Shown here one piece after another: positions 1-6,525 of a stretch of DNA of 53,907 bases. The notes under the pieces are model-generated. The model worked only from the letters and a program-made list of their open reading frames with translations, was not told where the DNA came from and searched no databases. The translations under genes and the position numbers were made by a program. Every line of letters starts with the position of its first letter. The stretch's first letter is position 1. Origin of the DNA: Marinobacter goseongensis (GTDB taxonomy: Bacteria; Pseudomonadota; Gammaproteobacteria; Pseudomonadales; Oleiphilaceae); the NCBI RefSeq assembly GCF_023156235.1, contig NZ_JAKZAI010000017.1, positions 1-53,907 of the forward strand. The letters run 5' to 3'.

Positions 1-120
1 CCCAAATTTGGCCGCTGATCGACGTCAGACTGCACGTTCCGGCATTATCAACCTGCTTTTGACCAAGTGATGGCTCCCGTTAGCGCCGATGGCGCTTTGC
101 GGAGTATACTGGCCTGCAAA
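1..120. mobile_element. Possible mobile-element junction at left window edge
   Basis: The integrase reading frame stops resembling an integrase at about position 120. The sequence from there to the window edge codes for nothing I recognise. It contains the perfect palindrome ccaaatttgg at 2-11. A subterminal stretch of an insertion sequence (perhaps IS21-like) that broke the integrase is one explanation; a simple deletion is another. The element itself, if present, lies outside the window. Confidence 0.2.
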
Positions 121-608
121 GTCACTGATTCAGGGTCATAGCCATTGGCCACGTCGCGCAGGATCTCGCTGATATCCACTGGCCGGATCTTTTCCAGTTC
201 CACCTTTCCGATGCGCCAGGCCACCTCGCGCTCGTACAGGCTCTTTTCTTTCTGGTGGGACGCGATTTCTCGCTTGCGAAGCTCGTAGTAGTCAGCATAT
301 AGGTCATTGAGCGTTTTGAAGGGGTTTTGATTGACCTTCTGCCGTTCCTGAACCGGATCAGCACCCTCACGCTTGATCGCCAACCTCAGCTTCGCCGCTT
401 CATCGCGGGCGTCGGCCAGTGACCAGTCGTCCACCTTGCCGATGGTGTATTCACGCCGGAGCTTGGTAGCTGGCGTGGTGTAGCGCAGCATCCAGTAAGC
501 GTCGCCGCGCTTCGGGGTCATGAGGTAGAGGCCATTGCCGTCGGCATGCCGAACGGATGGCTTCTCTTTGATCAATTTCTTGACGGTTTTGTCGTGTAGC
601 TTGCCCAC
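48..608 (-). pseudogene. Truncated P4-type tyrosine integrase (N-terminal part only)
   Basis: The 186-codon frame has the N-terminal DUF4102-type arm-binding domain of P4/CP4 integrases (start MGKLHDKTVKKL, then a GLYLMTPKRGDAYW stretch) and the beginning of the core-binding domain (KIRPVDISEILRDVANGYDP). Family members are about 400 residues. Here the whole catalytic domain with its R-H-R-Y residues is missing, and the last 25 or so residues look unrelated. The start is GTG; an in-frame TGA lies four codons upstream. It reads away from the yicC 3' end, the usual layout of an island integrase next to its attachment site. It should be inactive. The family call is firm; the cause of truncation is not visible. 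Confidence 0.85.
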
Positions 609-626
609 CTTCCTGCCTCAAAAAAA

Positions 627-678
627 ATTGGGGAGTACAATCTCGCCGATACAATATAGCGAGAAAACACTCCCCAAT
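627..678. repeat. Nested inverted repeat upstream of the integrase
   Basis: A perfect 10-bp inverted repeat (attggggagt at 627-636, actccccaat at 669-678) encloses a second 6-bp one (tctcgc at 641-646, gcgaga at 659-664). It lies 19 bp upstream of the integrase start codon. It could be the operator/promoter of the integrase or an arm-binding site for integrase or excisionase. No sigma-70 promoter is obvious inside it. Confidence 0.6.
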
Positions 679-789
679 CTACTACCCACCACTACCCAAA
701 CTTGGCAGAACTTACACGAACATCATGACCGTCAAAATTACATAAATATTTGATTTATATTGACATTAAGAACACAAATGAACGTCTAA

Positions 790-807
790 GAACATCATTC
801 AATGTTC
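790..807. other. Candidate attachment-site core at the yicC stop codon
   Basis: GAACAT and ATGTTC form an inverted repeat with a 6-bp spacer overlapping the last codons of yicC (ending QNIE-stop). Mobilisable genomic islands with related integrases are known to insert into the 3' end of yicC. The adjacent integrase remnant makes this the likely attL. The partner attR lies outside the window, so the exact core cannot be fixed. Confidence 0.45.
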
Positions 808-1661
808 TGGACCTGCTCCCGCATCTGCTCGATCAGCACCTTGAGATCCACCGCCACCCGGGTCACCCGGGCATCGATACTTTTGCTGCTGAGGGTGTTG
901 GCCTCGCGATTCAGCTCCTGCATCAGGAAATCCAGACGACGGCCGATGGCGTCGCCGGACGTCAGGGTGTCAGACACCTCGGAGATGTGGGCATCCAGGC
1001 GATCCAGCTCCTCAGCCACATCGCTTTTCTGGGCCAGCATCACCATTTCCTGCGCCACCCGCTCAGGATCCAGTTCGACCCGGGCTTTTTCGAAGCGATC
1101 CCTGAGCTGTTGCTCCTGAGCTTTGACCAACTCCGGCATCAGCTCACGCACTTCCTCGACCCGCTGCCCCATGGTCTCAAGCCGGTCCTCGAACAGCGGC
1201 CGCAGACGCTCGCCCTCCCGCTCCCGAACGGTGACCAGATCAGCTACGGTGCGCTCGAAGAGTTCCGCCGCGGCATCGCGAGCGGGGCTGTAATCCAGCT
1301 CTTTCACCGACAGCACGCCGGGCCAGCGCAAGACATCAAGGGCGTTGATGTGGGCAGGATTGTCCAGAATCCGGTTGACGTGGTTGGCCGCCTCGTTGAC
1401 GGCACGGGCCATGTCGTCGCTGACCTCGAAGTTCTGCGCGGCGCTTTCTGCCGTCTGCAGGCGCATCGACACGTCCACTTTGCCCCGTTTGAGCTGGTTA
1501 CGCAGCTGCTCACGAAAGGCATTCTCAAGCTCCCGCAGCGCTTCCGGCAAACGGAACGACGGCTCCAGGTAACGATGATTCACGGTGCGAATCTCGCAAG
1601 TCAGCGTTCCCCAGTCACCCTGTGTGTCCTGGCGCGCAAAGGCAGTCATGCTTCGAATCAT
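795..1661 (-). CDS. yicC: YicC family endoribonuclease
   Basis: The 288-residue protein matches the usual length (E. coli 287). It starts MIRSMTAFARQ, the family signature, and carries the N-terminal YicC domain and the C-terminal DUF1732 domain (SKSIDARVTRVAVDLKVLIE near the end). YicC is a cytoplasmic endoribonuclease involved in RNA turnover. A longer frame runs upstream to 1832, but ATG at 1659-1661 has GGAG five bases before it and matches family starts. It is divergent from rph, another RNA-processing gene, a common gammaproteobacterial arrangement. Its 3' end appears to be the insertion site of an island, though the coding sequence is intact to the conserved C-terminus. Confidence 0.93.
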   Translation of the reverse strand: MIRSMTAFARQDTQGDWGTLTCEIRTVNHRYLEPSFRLPEALRELENAFREQLRNQLKRGKVDVSMRLQTAESAAQNFEVSDDMARAVNEAANHVNRILDNPAHINALDVLRWPGVLSVKELDYSPARDAAAELFERTVADLVTVREREGERLRPLFEDRLETMGQRVEEVRELMPELVKAQEQQLRDRFEKARVELDPERVAQEMVMLAQKSDVAEELDRLDAHISEVSDTLTSGDAIGRRLDFLMQELNREANTLSSKSIDARVTRVAVDLKVLIEQMREQVQNIE

Positions 1662-1852
1662 GGCAGCTCCATTGGTCTGTCGATGCAATCTTTCGAGTTT
1701 AACAGGGTGCGGCGCGAAACCGCGAACCCGACCAAAGCCGGAGAGCCGCACCGGAACAGACCACTGCCTCACCGTGTTATACTCCGCCGTTATCCTATTC
1801 CGAACGCCGGGCGCACCGCCCCGGACATCCACTACTAATATCAGGACACACT

Positions 1853-2569
1853 ATGCGACCCAGCGGAAGAACGCCGGAACAACCGAGAGACATCCGAATC
1901 ACCCGCAACTACACCCGCCACGCCGAGGGCTCGGTACTGGTCGAATTCGGTGACACCAAGGTCATCTGTACCGCCTCGGTGGAAAACAAGGTGCCGCCCT
2001 TCCTGCGCGGCGAAGGCAAAGGCTGGATCACCGCCGAATACGGCATGCTGCCCCGTTCCACCGGCAGCCGCATGGGCCGCGAAGCGGCCCGCGGCAAACA
2101 GGGTGGGCGCACGGTTGAAATCCAGCGCCTGATCGGCCGCTCTCTGCGCGCTGCGGTTGACCTGAGTGCCCTGGGCGAGCACTCCATCACCATCGACTGC
2201 GACGTCATCCAGGCCGATGGTGGCACCCGTACCGCGGCGATCACCGGTGGGTGCGTCGCCCTGGTTGACGCCCTGAATCATCTGGTGGCGGAAAAACGCC
2301 TGAAGAAATCACCGCTGAAGCAGATGGTCGCAGCCTTGAGTGTCGGCGTGTACAAAGGTACGCCGGTGCTGGACCTGGATTACCCGGAAGACTCCGAAGC
2401 CGAAACCGACATGAACGTGATCATGACCGACCGCGGTGGCTTTATCGAGATACAGGGCACCGCCGAAGGCGCGCCGTTTGTGCAGGAAGAGCTGGACAGC
2501 ATGCTGACGTTAGCCAGGCAGGGTATTGAGCAGCTGTTTGAGATTCAGAAGGCGGCTCTGGAGGGATAA
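1853..2569 (+). CDS. rph: Ribonuclease PH
   Basis: The 238-residue length equals that of functional RNase PH. The enzyme is a phosphate-dependent 3'-5' exoribonuclease that trims tRNA 3' ends and works as a hexamer. Visible family motifs are the N-terminal [19 protein letters not shown], the central EYGMLPRST followed by a [14 protein letters not shown] phosphate/RNA-binding stretch, [19 protein letters not shown], and the acidic metal site [15 protein letters not shown] lies seven bases before the ATG. The frame is full length, unlike the frameshifted E. coli K-12 copy. It is divergent from yicC and convergent with crc, from which it is separated by a hairpin. Confidence 0.96.
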   Translation: MRPSGRTPEQPRDIRITRNYTRHAEGSVLVEFGDTKVICTASVENKVPPFLRGEGKGWITAEYGMLPRSTGSRMGREAARGKQGGRTVEIQRLIGRSLRAAVDLSALGEHSITIDCDVIQADGGTRTAAITGGCVALVDALNHLVAEKRLKKSPLKQMVAALSVGVYKGTPVLDLDYPEDSEAETDMNVIMTDRGGFIEIQGTAEGAPFVQEELDSMLTLARQGIEQLFEIQKAALEG

Positions 2570-2587
2570 GTTACCGGGTAAGCTGTT

Positions 2588-2616
2588 GTCGGATCAGGGC
2601 TTGCGCCTGATCCGAC
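2588..2616. terminator. Bidirectional hairpin between rph and crc
   Basis: An 11-bp perfect stem (gtcggatcagg / cctgatccgac) with a 7-base loop lies between the convergent stop codons. There is no T-tract on either side, so termination would be weak or the hairpin would act as a 3'-end stabiliser. Confidence 0.5.
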
Positions 2617-2635
2617 CGACGGCGCTCTCCCAGAC

Positions 2636-3442
2636 TCAGAAACCGATTTCGATGTCGTAGTCCATGATCACCGGCGCGTGATCGGAAAAACGGGTGCCGT
2701 CATCAATCCAGCCATCCAGAATCGTCTTGCGGATACCCGGCGTCATCAGCTGGTAATCCACCCGGATGCCGGCGTTCTTGCGCGACCCCTCGGTCTGTTC
2801 TGGCCACCAGGTAAACTGATTGCTCTGTTTGTTGATCTCGCGGAATCCATCCACGCAGCCCATCTCGTCGAACAGCCGATCCAGCCACGCCCGCTCATGG
2901 GGCATGAATCCGGAGGCGTCCAGCTGATGATAGAGCGGGCTGGCGTCGGTCACGTGATGGGCGGTCTGCAGGTTGGCGCAGAAAATGAACTGGCGGCGCT
3001 TGCGCAATGTCTTCTGCATGTGCAGGCCGAACGCTTCCATGAAGTCGTCCTTGTGATCCAGCACCGTCAGGTCATTGTCGCCAATGAGCTCGTCCTCACG
3101 GCCAAGCGCACAGGGCGCCAGCACACAGGCCACCGACACCTTGTCGAAGTCGGCCTGGATGAATCGCCCTTCACGATCCGCCTGCTCATTGGCGAAGCCG
3201 TACATGATGGCTTTGGGAAAGTGGCGGGTATAGATGCCCACGCCGCCGTCCTCGTTGTTCTCGCCATCAATGAAGTAGGCCTCGTAGCCTTCCGGAATCA
3301 GGTTGAAGTCCTCGATTTCGTAGGCGCGCATGCGGTGATCCTGAACGCAGACCACGTCGGCATCTTGCCCGGCCAGCCATTCGAAGAAACCTTTCTCAAC
3401 CGCCTGGGCGAGGCCGTTGACGCTGATTGTTACTACCCGCAT
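2636..3442 (-). CDS. crc: Catabolite repression control protein Crc (exonuclease III-like fold)
   Basis: The 268-residue protein has the exonuclease III/AP endonuclease fold but changed catalytic positions, as in Pseudomonas Crc. The usual QE metal ligand is QD (DVVCVQDHRM). The GDFN motif reads CANLQ, so both the Asp and the Asn are lost. The C-terminal DY (RVDYQL) and SDHAPV motifs remain. In pseudomonads Crc has no nuclease activity. It stabilises Hfq on A-rich leader RNAs, repressing translation of catabolic genes. The rph-crc-pyrE order is the same as in Pseudomonas and supports Crc over a true XthA. Divergent from pyrE. Gene assignment is by motif and synteny; function in this organism is inferred. 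Confidence 0.85.
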   Translation of the reverse strand: MRVVTISVNGLAQAVEKGFFEWLAGQDADVVCVQDHRMRAYEIEDFNLIPEGYEAYFIDGENNEDGGVGIYTRHFPKAIMYGFANEQADREGRFIQADFDKVSVACVLAPCALGREDELIGDNDLTVLDHKDDFMEAFGLHMQKTLRKRRQFIFCANLQTAHHVTDASPLYHQLDASGFMPHERAWLDRLFDEMGCVDGFREINKQSNQFTWWPEQTEGSRKNAGIRVDYQLMTPGIRKTILDGWIDDGTRFSDHAPVIMDYDIEIGF

Positions 3443-3523
3443 ACGTGTTTCCTGATTCGGTTTGTGTGTATGATACCGGTTTTACGCTTTAATTAAAGAT
3501 CCACACCCGCCAGAAGCCTTGCC

Positions 3524-4162
3524 ATGCACGACTATCAGCAACATTTCATTGAGTTTGCCATCCGCCGTAACGTTTTGCGTTTTGGCGAATTTACCCTCAA
3601 GTCCGGACGCACCAGCCCATACTTCTTCAATGCCGGGCTGTTCAATACCGGCGAGGACCTGCTTGAACTAAGCAAAGCTTATGCCGCCGCCGTGCAGTGC
3701 AGCGGCCTGAATTATGACATCATCTTCGGGCCTGCCTATAAGGGCATTCCGTTGGCCACGGTAACGGCCATGGCGCTGGCTTCTGAAGGCCAAAGCAAGC
3801 CGTTTGCCTTCAACCGCAAGGAAAAGAAGGACCATGGCGAGGGTGGTAACATCGTCGGCGCGCCACTTGAGGGCAAAGTGCTGATCGTTGATGATGTCAT
3901 TACCGCCGGCACGGCCATTCGCGAGTCCATCGACCTGATCCGCGCCGCAGGCGCCGAGCCCGCGGGCGTGTTGATTGCCCTGGACCGACAGGAGCGCGGC
4001 AATGGCGCGCTGTCCGCCATCCAGGAGGTGGAACAGGAATTCGGTTTGCCCGTCGTCAGCATCATCCGGCTTGAACAGGTTCTCGACTACCTGAGCAAGC
4101 GTCCGGATTTCGCCGACCACGCCAGTCGCGTCGCCCAGTATCGGGACCGTTACGGAGTCTGA
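3524..4162 (+). CDS. pyrE: Orotate phosphoribosyltransferase
   Basis: At 212 residues it is one short of E. coli PyrE. It makes orotidine 5'-phosphate from orotate and PRPP in pyrimidine synthesis, as a cytoplasmic dimer. The PRPP-binding motif [13 protein letters not shown] is complete, and the catalytic flexible loop is visible as [13 protein letters not shown]. The N-terminal [18 protein letters not shown] stretch is typical of bacterial OPRTases. The start ATG at 3524 gives the usual N-terminus. Seven bases separate it from the following DUF4124 gene, so the two are probably co-transcribed. Confidence 0.97.
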   Translation: MHDYQQHFIEFAIRRNVLRFGEFTLKSGRTSPYFFNAGLFNTGEDLLELSKAYAAAVQCSGLNYDIIFGPAYKGIPLATVTAMALASEGQSKPFAFNRKEKKDHGEGGNIVGAPLEGKVLIVDDVITAGTAIRESIDLIRAAGAEPAGVLIALDRQERGNGALSAIQEVEQEFGLPVVSIIRLEQVLDYLSKRPDFADHASRVAQYRDRYGV

Positions 4163-4168
4163 ATATCC

Positions 4169-4816
4169 ATGAAATGTCTGACCCGGTTTTCACTCGCAGC
4201 ATCTGCCTCCGCTCTGTTGTTTGCCGCAACGGTCGCCGAGGCACAAATGTACCGTTACACGGATGAAAACGGCCAGATGGTTATCAGCAACACCATCCCC
4301 CAGGAGGCTTCCCGGCGGGGCTACGACATCCTGAATACCCAAGGACGTGTCGTCGAATCGGTTGCCCCGGCTCCGACCCCGGAGGAAATAGCCGCCCGCG
4401 AAGCTGAGGAAAAGCGCCAGGAAGCGCAGAAGCGGCAGCAAGAGCAGGACCGCAAATTGCTCAAACGCTTCAGCCATCCGGATCAGGCCGTCAGTGCCAT
4501 GCACCGCAAGGTCCGTGAGCTGGAAAGTCTGAGCCAACTCAAGCGGGGCAACATTTCCGTCATTGTCAGCCAACTGAATAACGAAGAGAGCCGTGCCGCC
4601 GACATGGAGCGCGCCGGGCGCGAAGTGCCGGAAACCACCCTGAAAAAAATCCGGCGCCTTGAAGCCCAGGTTCGCGACATAGAGCGGGAAATTGCGATCC
4701 AGAATGCCGAAATACAGGACCTCAGGGATGGCTACGAGGCCGACATACGCCGCCTTGAAGAGATCACCGGCGAGCCGCGAACCCTTCCACTTGAGCCGCC
4801 CGAACCGGGCAACTGA
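4169..4816 (+). CDS. DUF4124 domain protein, predicted periplasmic
   Basis: 215 residues. An N-terminal signal peptide (about residues 1-26, ending VAEAQ) is followed by the short DUF4124 domain, whose hallmark is MYRYTDENGQMVISNTIP. The rest (about 75-205) is strongly charged and predicted to be coiled coil, with many Glu/Arg/Gln heptads. Many gammaproteobacteria have several such proteins; no biochemical role is established. It lies just behind pyrE and ends at a strong terminator, so it shares the pyrE transcript. An envelope-associated role is inferred from the signal peptide only. Confidence 0.8.
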   Translation: MKCLTRFSLAASASALLFAATVAEAQMYRYTDENGQMVISNTIPQEASRRGYDILNTQGRVVESVAPAPTPEEIAAREAEEKRQEAQKRQQEQDRKLLKRFSHPDQAVSAMHRKVRELESLSQLKRGNISVIVSQLNNEESRAADMERAGREVPETTLKKIRRLEAQVRDIEREIAIQNAEIQDLRDGYEADIRRLEEITGEPRTLPLEPPEPGN

Positions 4817-4840
4817 TCAACCTGTTTTGAGCAATCAAAG

Positions 4841-4868
4841 AAAAGGGCCACCCTCGGGTGGCCCTTTT
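4841..4868. terminator. Strong bidirectional Rho-independent terminator
   Basis: aaaagggccaccc and its exact complement gggtggccctttt form a hairpin flanked by A- and T-runs, so it works in both directions. It separates the pyrE transcript from the convergent phasin gene. Confidence 0.93.
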
Positions 4869-4887
4869 CGCACCGTCTTACGACCTA

Positions 4888-5304
4888 TCAGGCAGAAGCG
4901 GTGGTTTTCTTGGCAGCCGGCTTGCGAGCGGCGGTCTTGCGCGCTGCAGGCTTCTTGGCTGCAACAGATTTCTTGGCTGACTGGGCAGCTTCAGAAACCT
5001 CGCCTGCTGCGTCAGAAACTGCGTCGGCGCCTTCAGCCGCTTCTTTTTCCAGCTTGGCAACCAGATCCGCAGCGAAGTTGCCGAAACGGCTGTTCAGGGT
5101 ACGCAGTTGCTCGAACAGGTTCTCGCTGTAACCGTAGTAACGGGTACGCAGAGTCTTGACACTGTACTCGCGTGCTTCTGACTCAAGCTTCTCAGCGTAG
5201 TCGAACGGCTTGGAAGCCAGCTTCTTCTGCTGGTCTTCAGCGGCATTGATGCCTTTTTCCACGATTTCCTGAAGCTGTTCCTGATAGCTTTTGAGCTTAC
5301 CCAT
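4888..5304 (-). CDS. Phasin-like protein with Lys/Ala-rich tail
   Basis: 138 residues. Residues 1-95 form an amphipathic helical phasin domain (start MGKLKSYQEQLQEIVEKG). The last 30 or so residues repeat AAKKPAARKTAARKPAAKK, a histone H1-like basic tail of the kind seen in the PhaF family of polyhydroxyalkanoate granule proteins. PhaF-type phasins coat PHA granules and bind DNA through that tail, helping granule segregation. AGGAGAG lies six bases before the ATG. It stands alone, with no pha synthesis genes in the window. A general membrane- or DNA-associated helical protein is the alternative. Confidence 0.75.
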   Translation of the reverse strand: MGKLKSYQEQLQEIVEKGINAAEDQQKKLASKPFDYAEKLESEAREYSVKTLRTRYYGYSENLFEQLRTLNSRFGNFAADLVAKLEKEAAEGADAVSDAAGEVSEAAQSAKKSVAAKKPAARKTAARKPAAKKTTASA

Positions 5305-5520
5305 AATGTTCTCTCCTGAGATGATATAAAGGGTGGATTCCTGTCGGATCCCTAATTCACAACATCAGGTTACGGTCAAAAATTAGAATGTTCATACTAA
5401 AAGCCAATGTGTGACCCATTACCGAACTTAAAGATTGTTCATTTGATGATTTTCCACGTCACCGCATAATTTCAACCTGATCTCAAAGCCCGTCTCTCCG
5501 CATTATTCAGGCTGCGCGCT

Positions 5521-5549
5521 CCCGGATCGCCCGATCCGGGCAACAAGAA
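5521..5549 (+). promoter_or_regulatory. Leader hairpin followed by an A-rich AANAANAA element
   Basis: In the leader of the following lipoprotein gene, cccggatc/gatccggg forms an 8-bp hairpin at 5521-5540, then AACAAGAA at 5542-5549, 16 bases before the start codon. AANAANAA motifs next to the ribosome site are the binding elements of Hfq/Crc in pseudomonads, and a crc gene is present in this window. A single short motif can occur by chance. Confidence 0.3.
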
Positions 5550-5565
5550 AAATGGCGAGAACATC

Positions 5566-6060
5566 ATGATGACCAGACCAATGCAGACTCTGCGGGGGCG
5601 AAGCCTTGCCCTCAGCGCAACGCTGGCAAGCGTACTTATTCTGGCGGGCTGCCAGGAGGACTCACGGGCGTCAAAAACCAGCACCGATCAGGCGGCATCC
5701 ATCGCCGGACAGCGGCTGGACAAAGCCATGGGCAGCTTTCGTACCGCGCTGGGGCAGGACAGCGGCACTGAGCAGCGGATGCGCACTCCGACACTGACCT
5801 GGAACGCCCCGCTGACAAGGGAAGACGGCTCATCACTCTATCCCGGCCAGATCAGCGGCTACCGCATTTACTATCGGCTGAAACACGAAAACACACTCAA
5901 AGTGATTCCGGTCGACAGCCCACAAAAGAACCGGTTCACTCTGAACACCTTGCCACCGGGTGCGTACGAATTCAGCATCACCACAGTGGATAACAATGGC
6001 CTGGAGAGCCGCCGCTCAACGCCGGTGTCCATCAATCTCACCCAGATGCGACAGGGCTGA
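5566..6060 (+). CDS. Lipoprotein with fibronectin type III-like domain
   Basis: 164 residues. A hydrophobic N-terminus ends in the lipobox LILAGC (Cys 29), so the protein is probably a lipoprotein of the inner or outer membrane. After a linker, about residues 70-160 look like a single fibronectin type III-like beta sandwich (PTLTWNAPL, ISGYRIYYRL, PPGAYEFSITTVDNNGLES). Such domains usually mediate binding; I recognise no named family. Start choice among ATG 5566, 5569 or 5581 is uncertain because the ribosome site (GGCGAGA) is weak. It is monocistronic, between the phasin and the convergent DUF2782 gene. Confidence 0.75.
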   Translation: MMTRPMQTLRGRSLALSATLASVLILAGCQEDSRASKTSTDQAASIAGQRLDKAMGSFRTALGQDSGTEQRMRTPTLTWNAPLTREDGSSLYPGQISGYRIYYRLKHENTLKVIPVDSPQKNRFTLNTLPPGAYEFSITTVDNNGLESRRSTPVSINLTQMRQG

Positions 6061-6078
6061 GCACTCGCAACCGGCGAA

Positions 6079-6417
6079 CTACCAGCGGAATATGACCCAG
6101 CTTGGCACCAGCATGTCGGTCTGATCCTCGCGGATCCACCCGCCACCGTCGGCGGGCACCAGATAGTATTCCGGCCCCACCTCCGGCACTACCTTGATTT
6201 CAACCAGCTGACCATTGACCCGGTATTCATAGAACACTTCGTTATCACCGGGGCGGATCACGATCTGGGCACCGTCCGAGGAGGGCTGGTAATCAGACAC
6301 CACCAGCGGCTCCTGTGGCGTGGCGACCACCTCCTGATCCAGCCCTCCTCTGTCCTGCGCGGAAATGGGTGCGGACAGCAGCAGGGAGGCAACACCGAGG
6401 CAGGCGATTCGTTTCAT
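6079..6417 (-). CDS. DUF2782 family small exported protein
   Basis: 112 residues from MKRIACLGVASLL, with a signal peptide of about 20 residues ending ISAQ. The mature part carries the DUF2782 pattern (VIRPGDNEVFYEYRVNGQL, then PEYYLVPADG). Proteins of this family sit beside polA in pseudomonads, as here, but have no known role. A longer upstream frame to 6495 exists; the internal ATG is chosen because it opens a clean signal peptide. Divergent from polA with about 108 bases between the starts. Confidence 0.8.
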   Translation of the reverse strand: MKRIACLGVASLLLSAPISAQDRGGLDQEVVATPQEPLVVSDYQPSSDGAQIVIRPGDNEVFYEYRVNGQLVEIKVVPEVGPEYYLVPADGGGWIREDQTDMLVPSWVIFRW

Positions 6418-6525
6418 TTTCGTGATACCCTTTTGTCCAACTATGGCGACAGCAATTGTCCCTTTATGACTATAGCGTTGCACATGGCAACCCACGCTTC
6501 AATCACATTCCGGACCTGTTTTGAT

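Noticed and set aside
750..1838. Long plus-strand frame of 362 codons opposite yicC
   Set aside because: It mirrors the codon positions of yicC and its product resembles no protein; GC-rich genes commonly give such antisense frames.
2636..3442. Annotation as exonuclease III
   Set aside because: Catalytic E and the D/N of GDFN are replaced, and the rph-pyrE context is that of crc.
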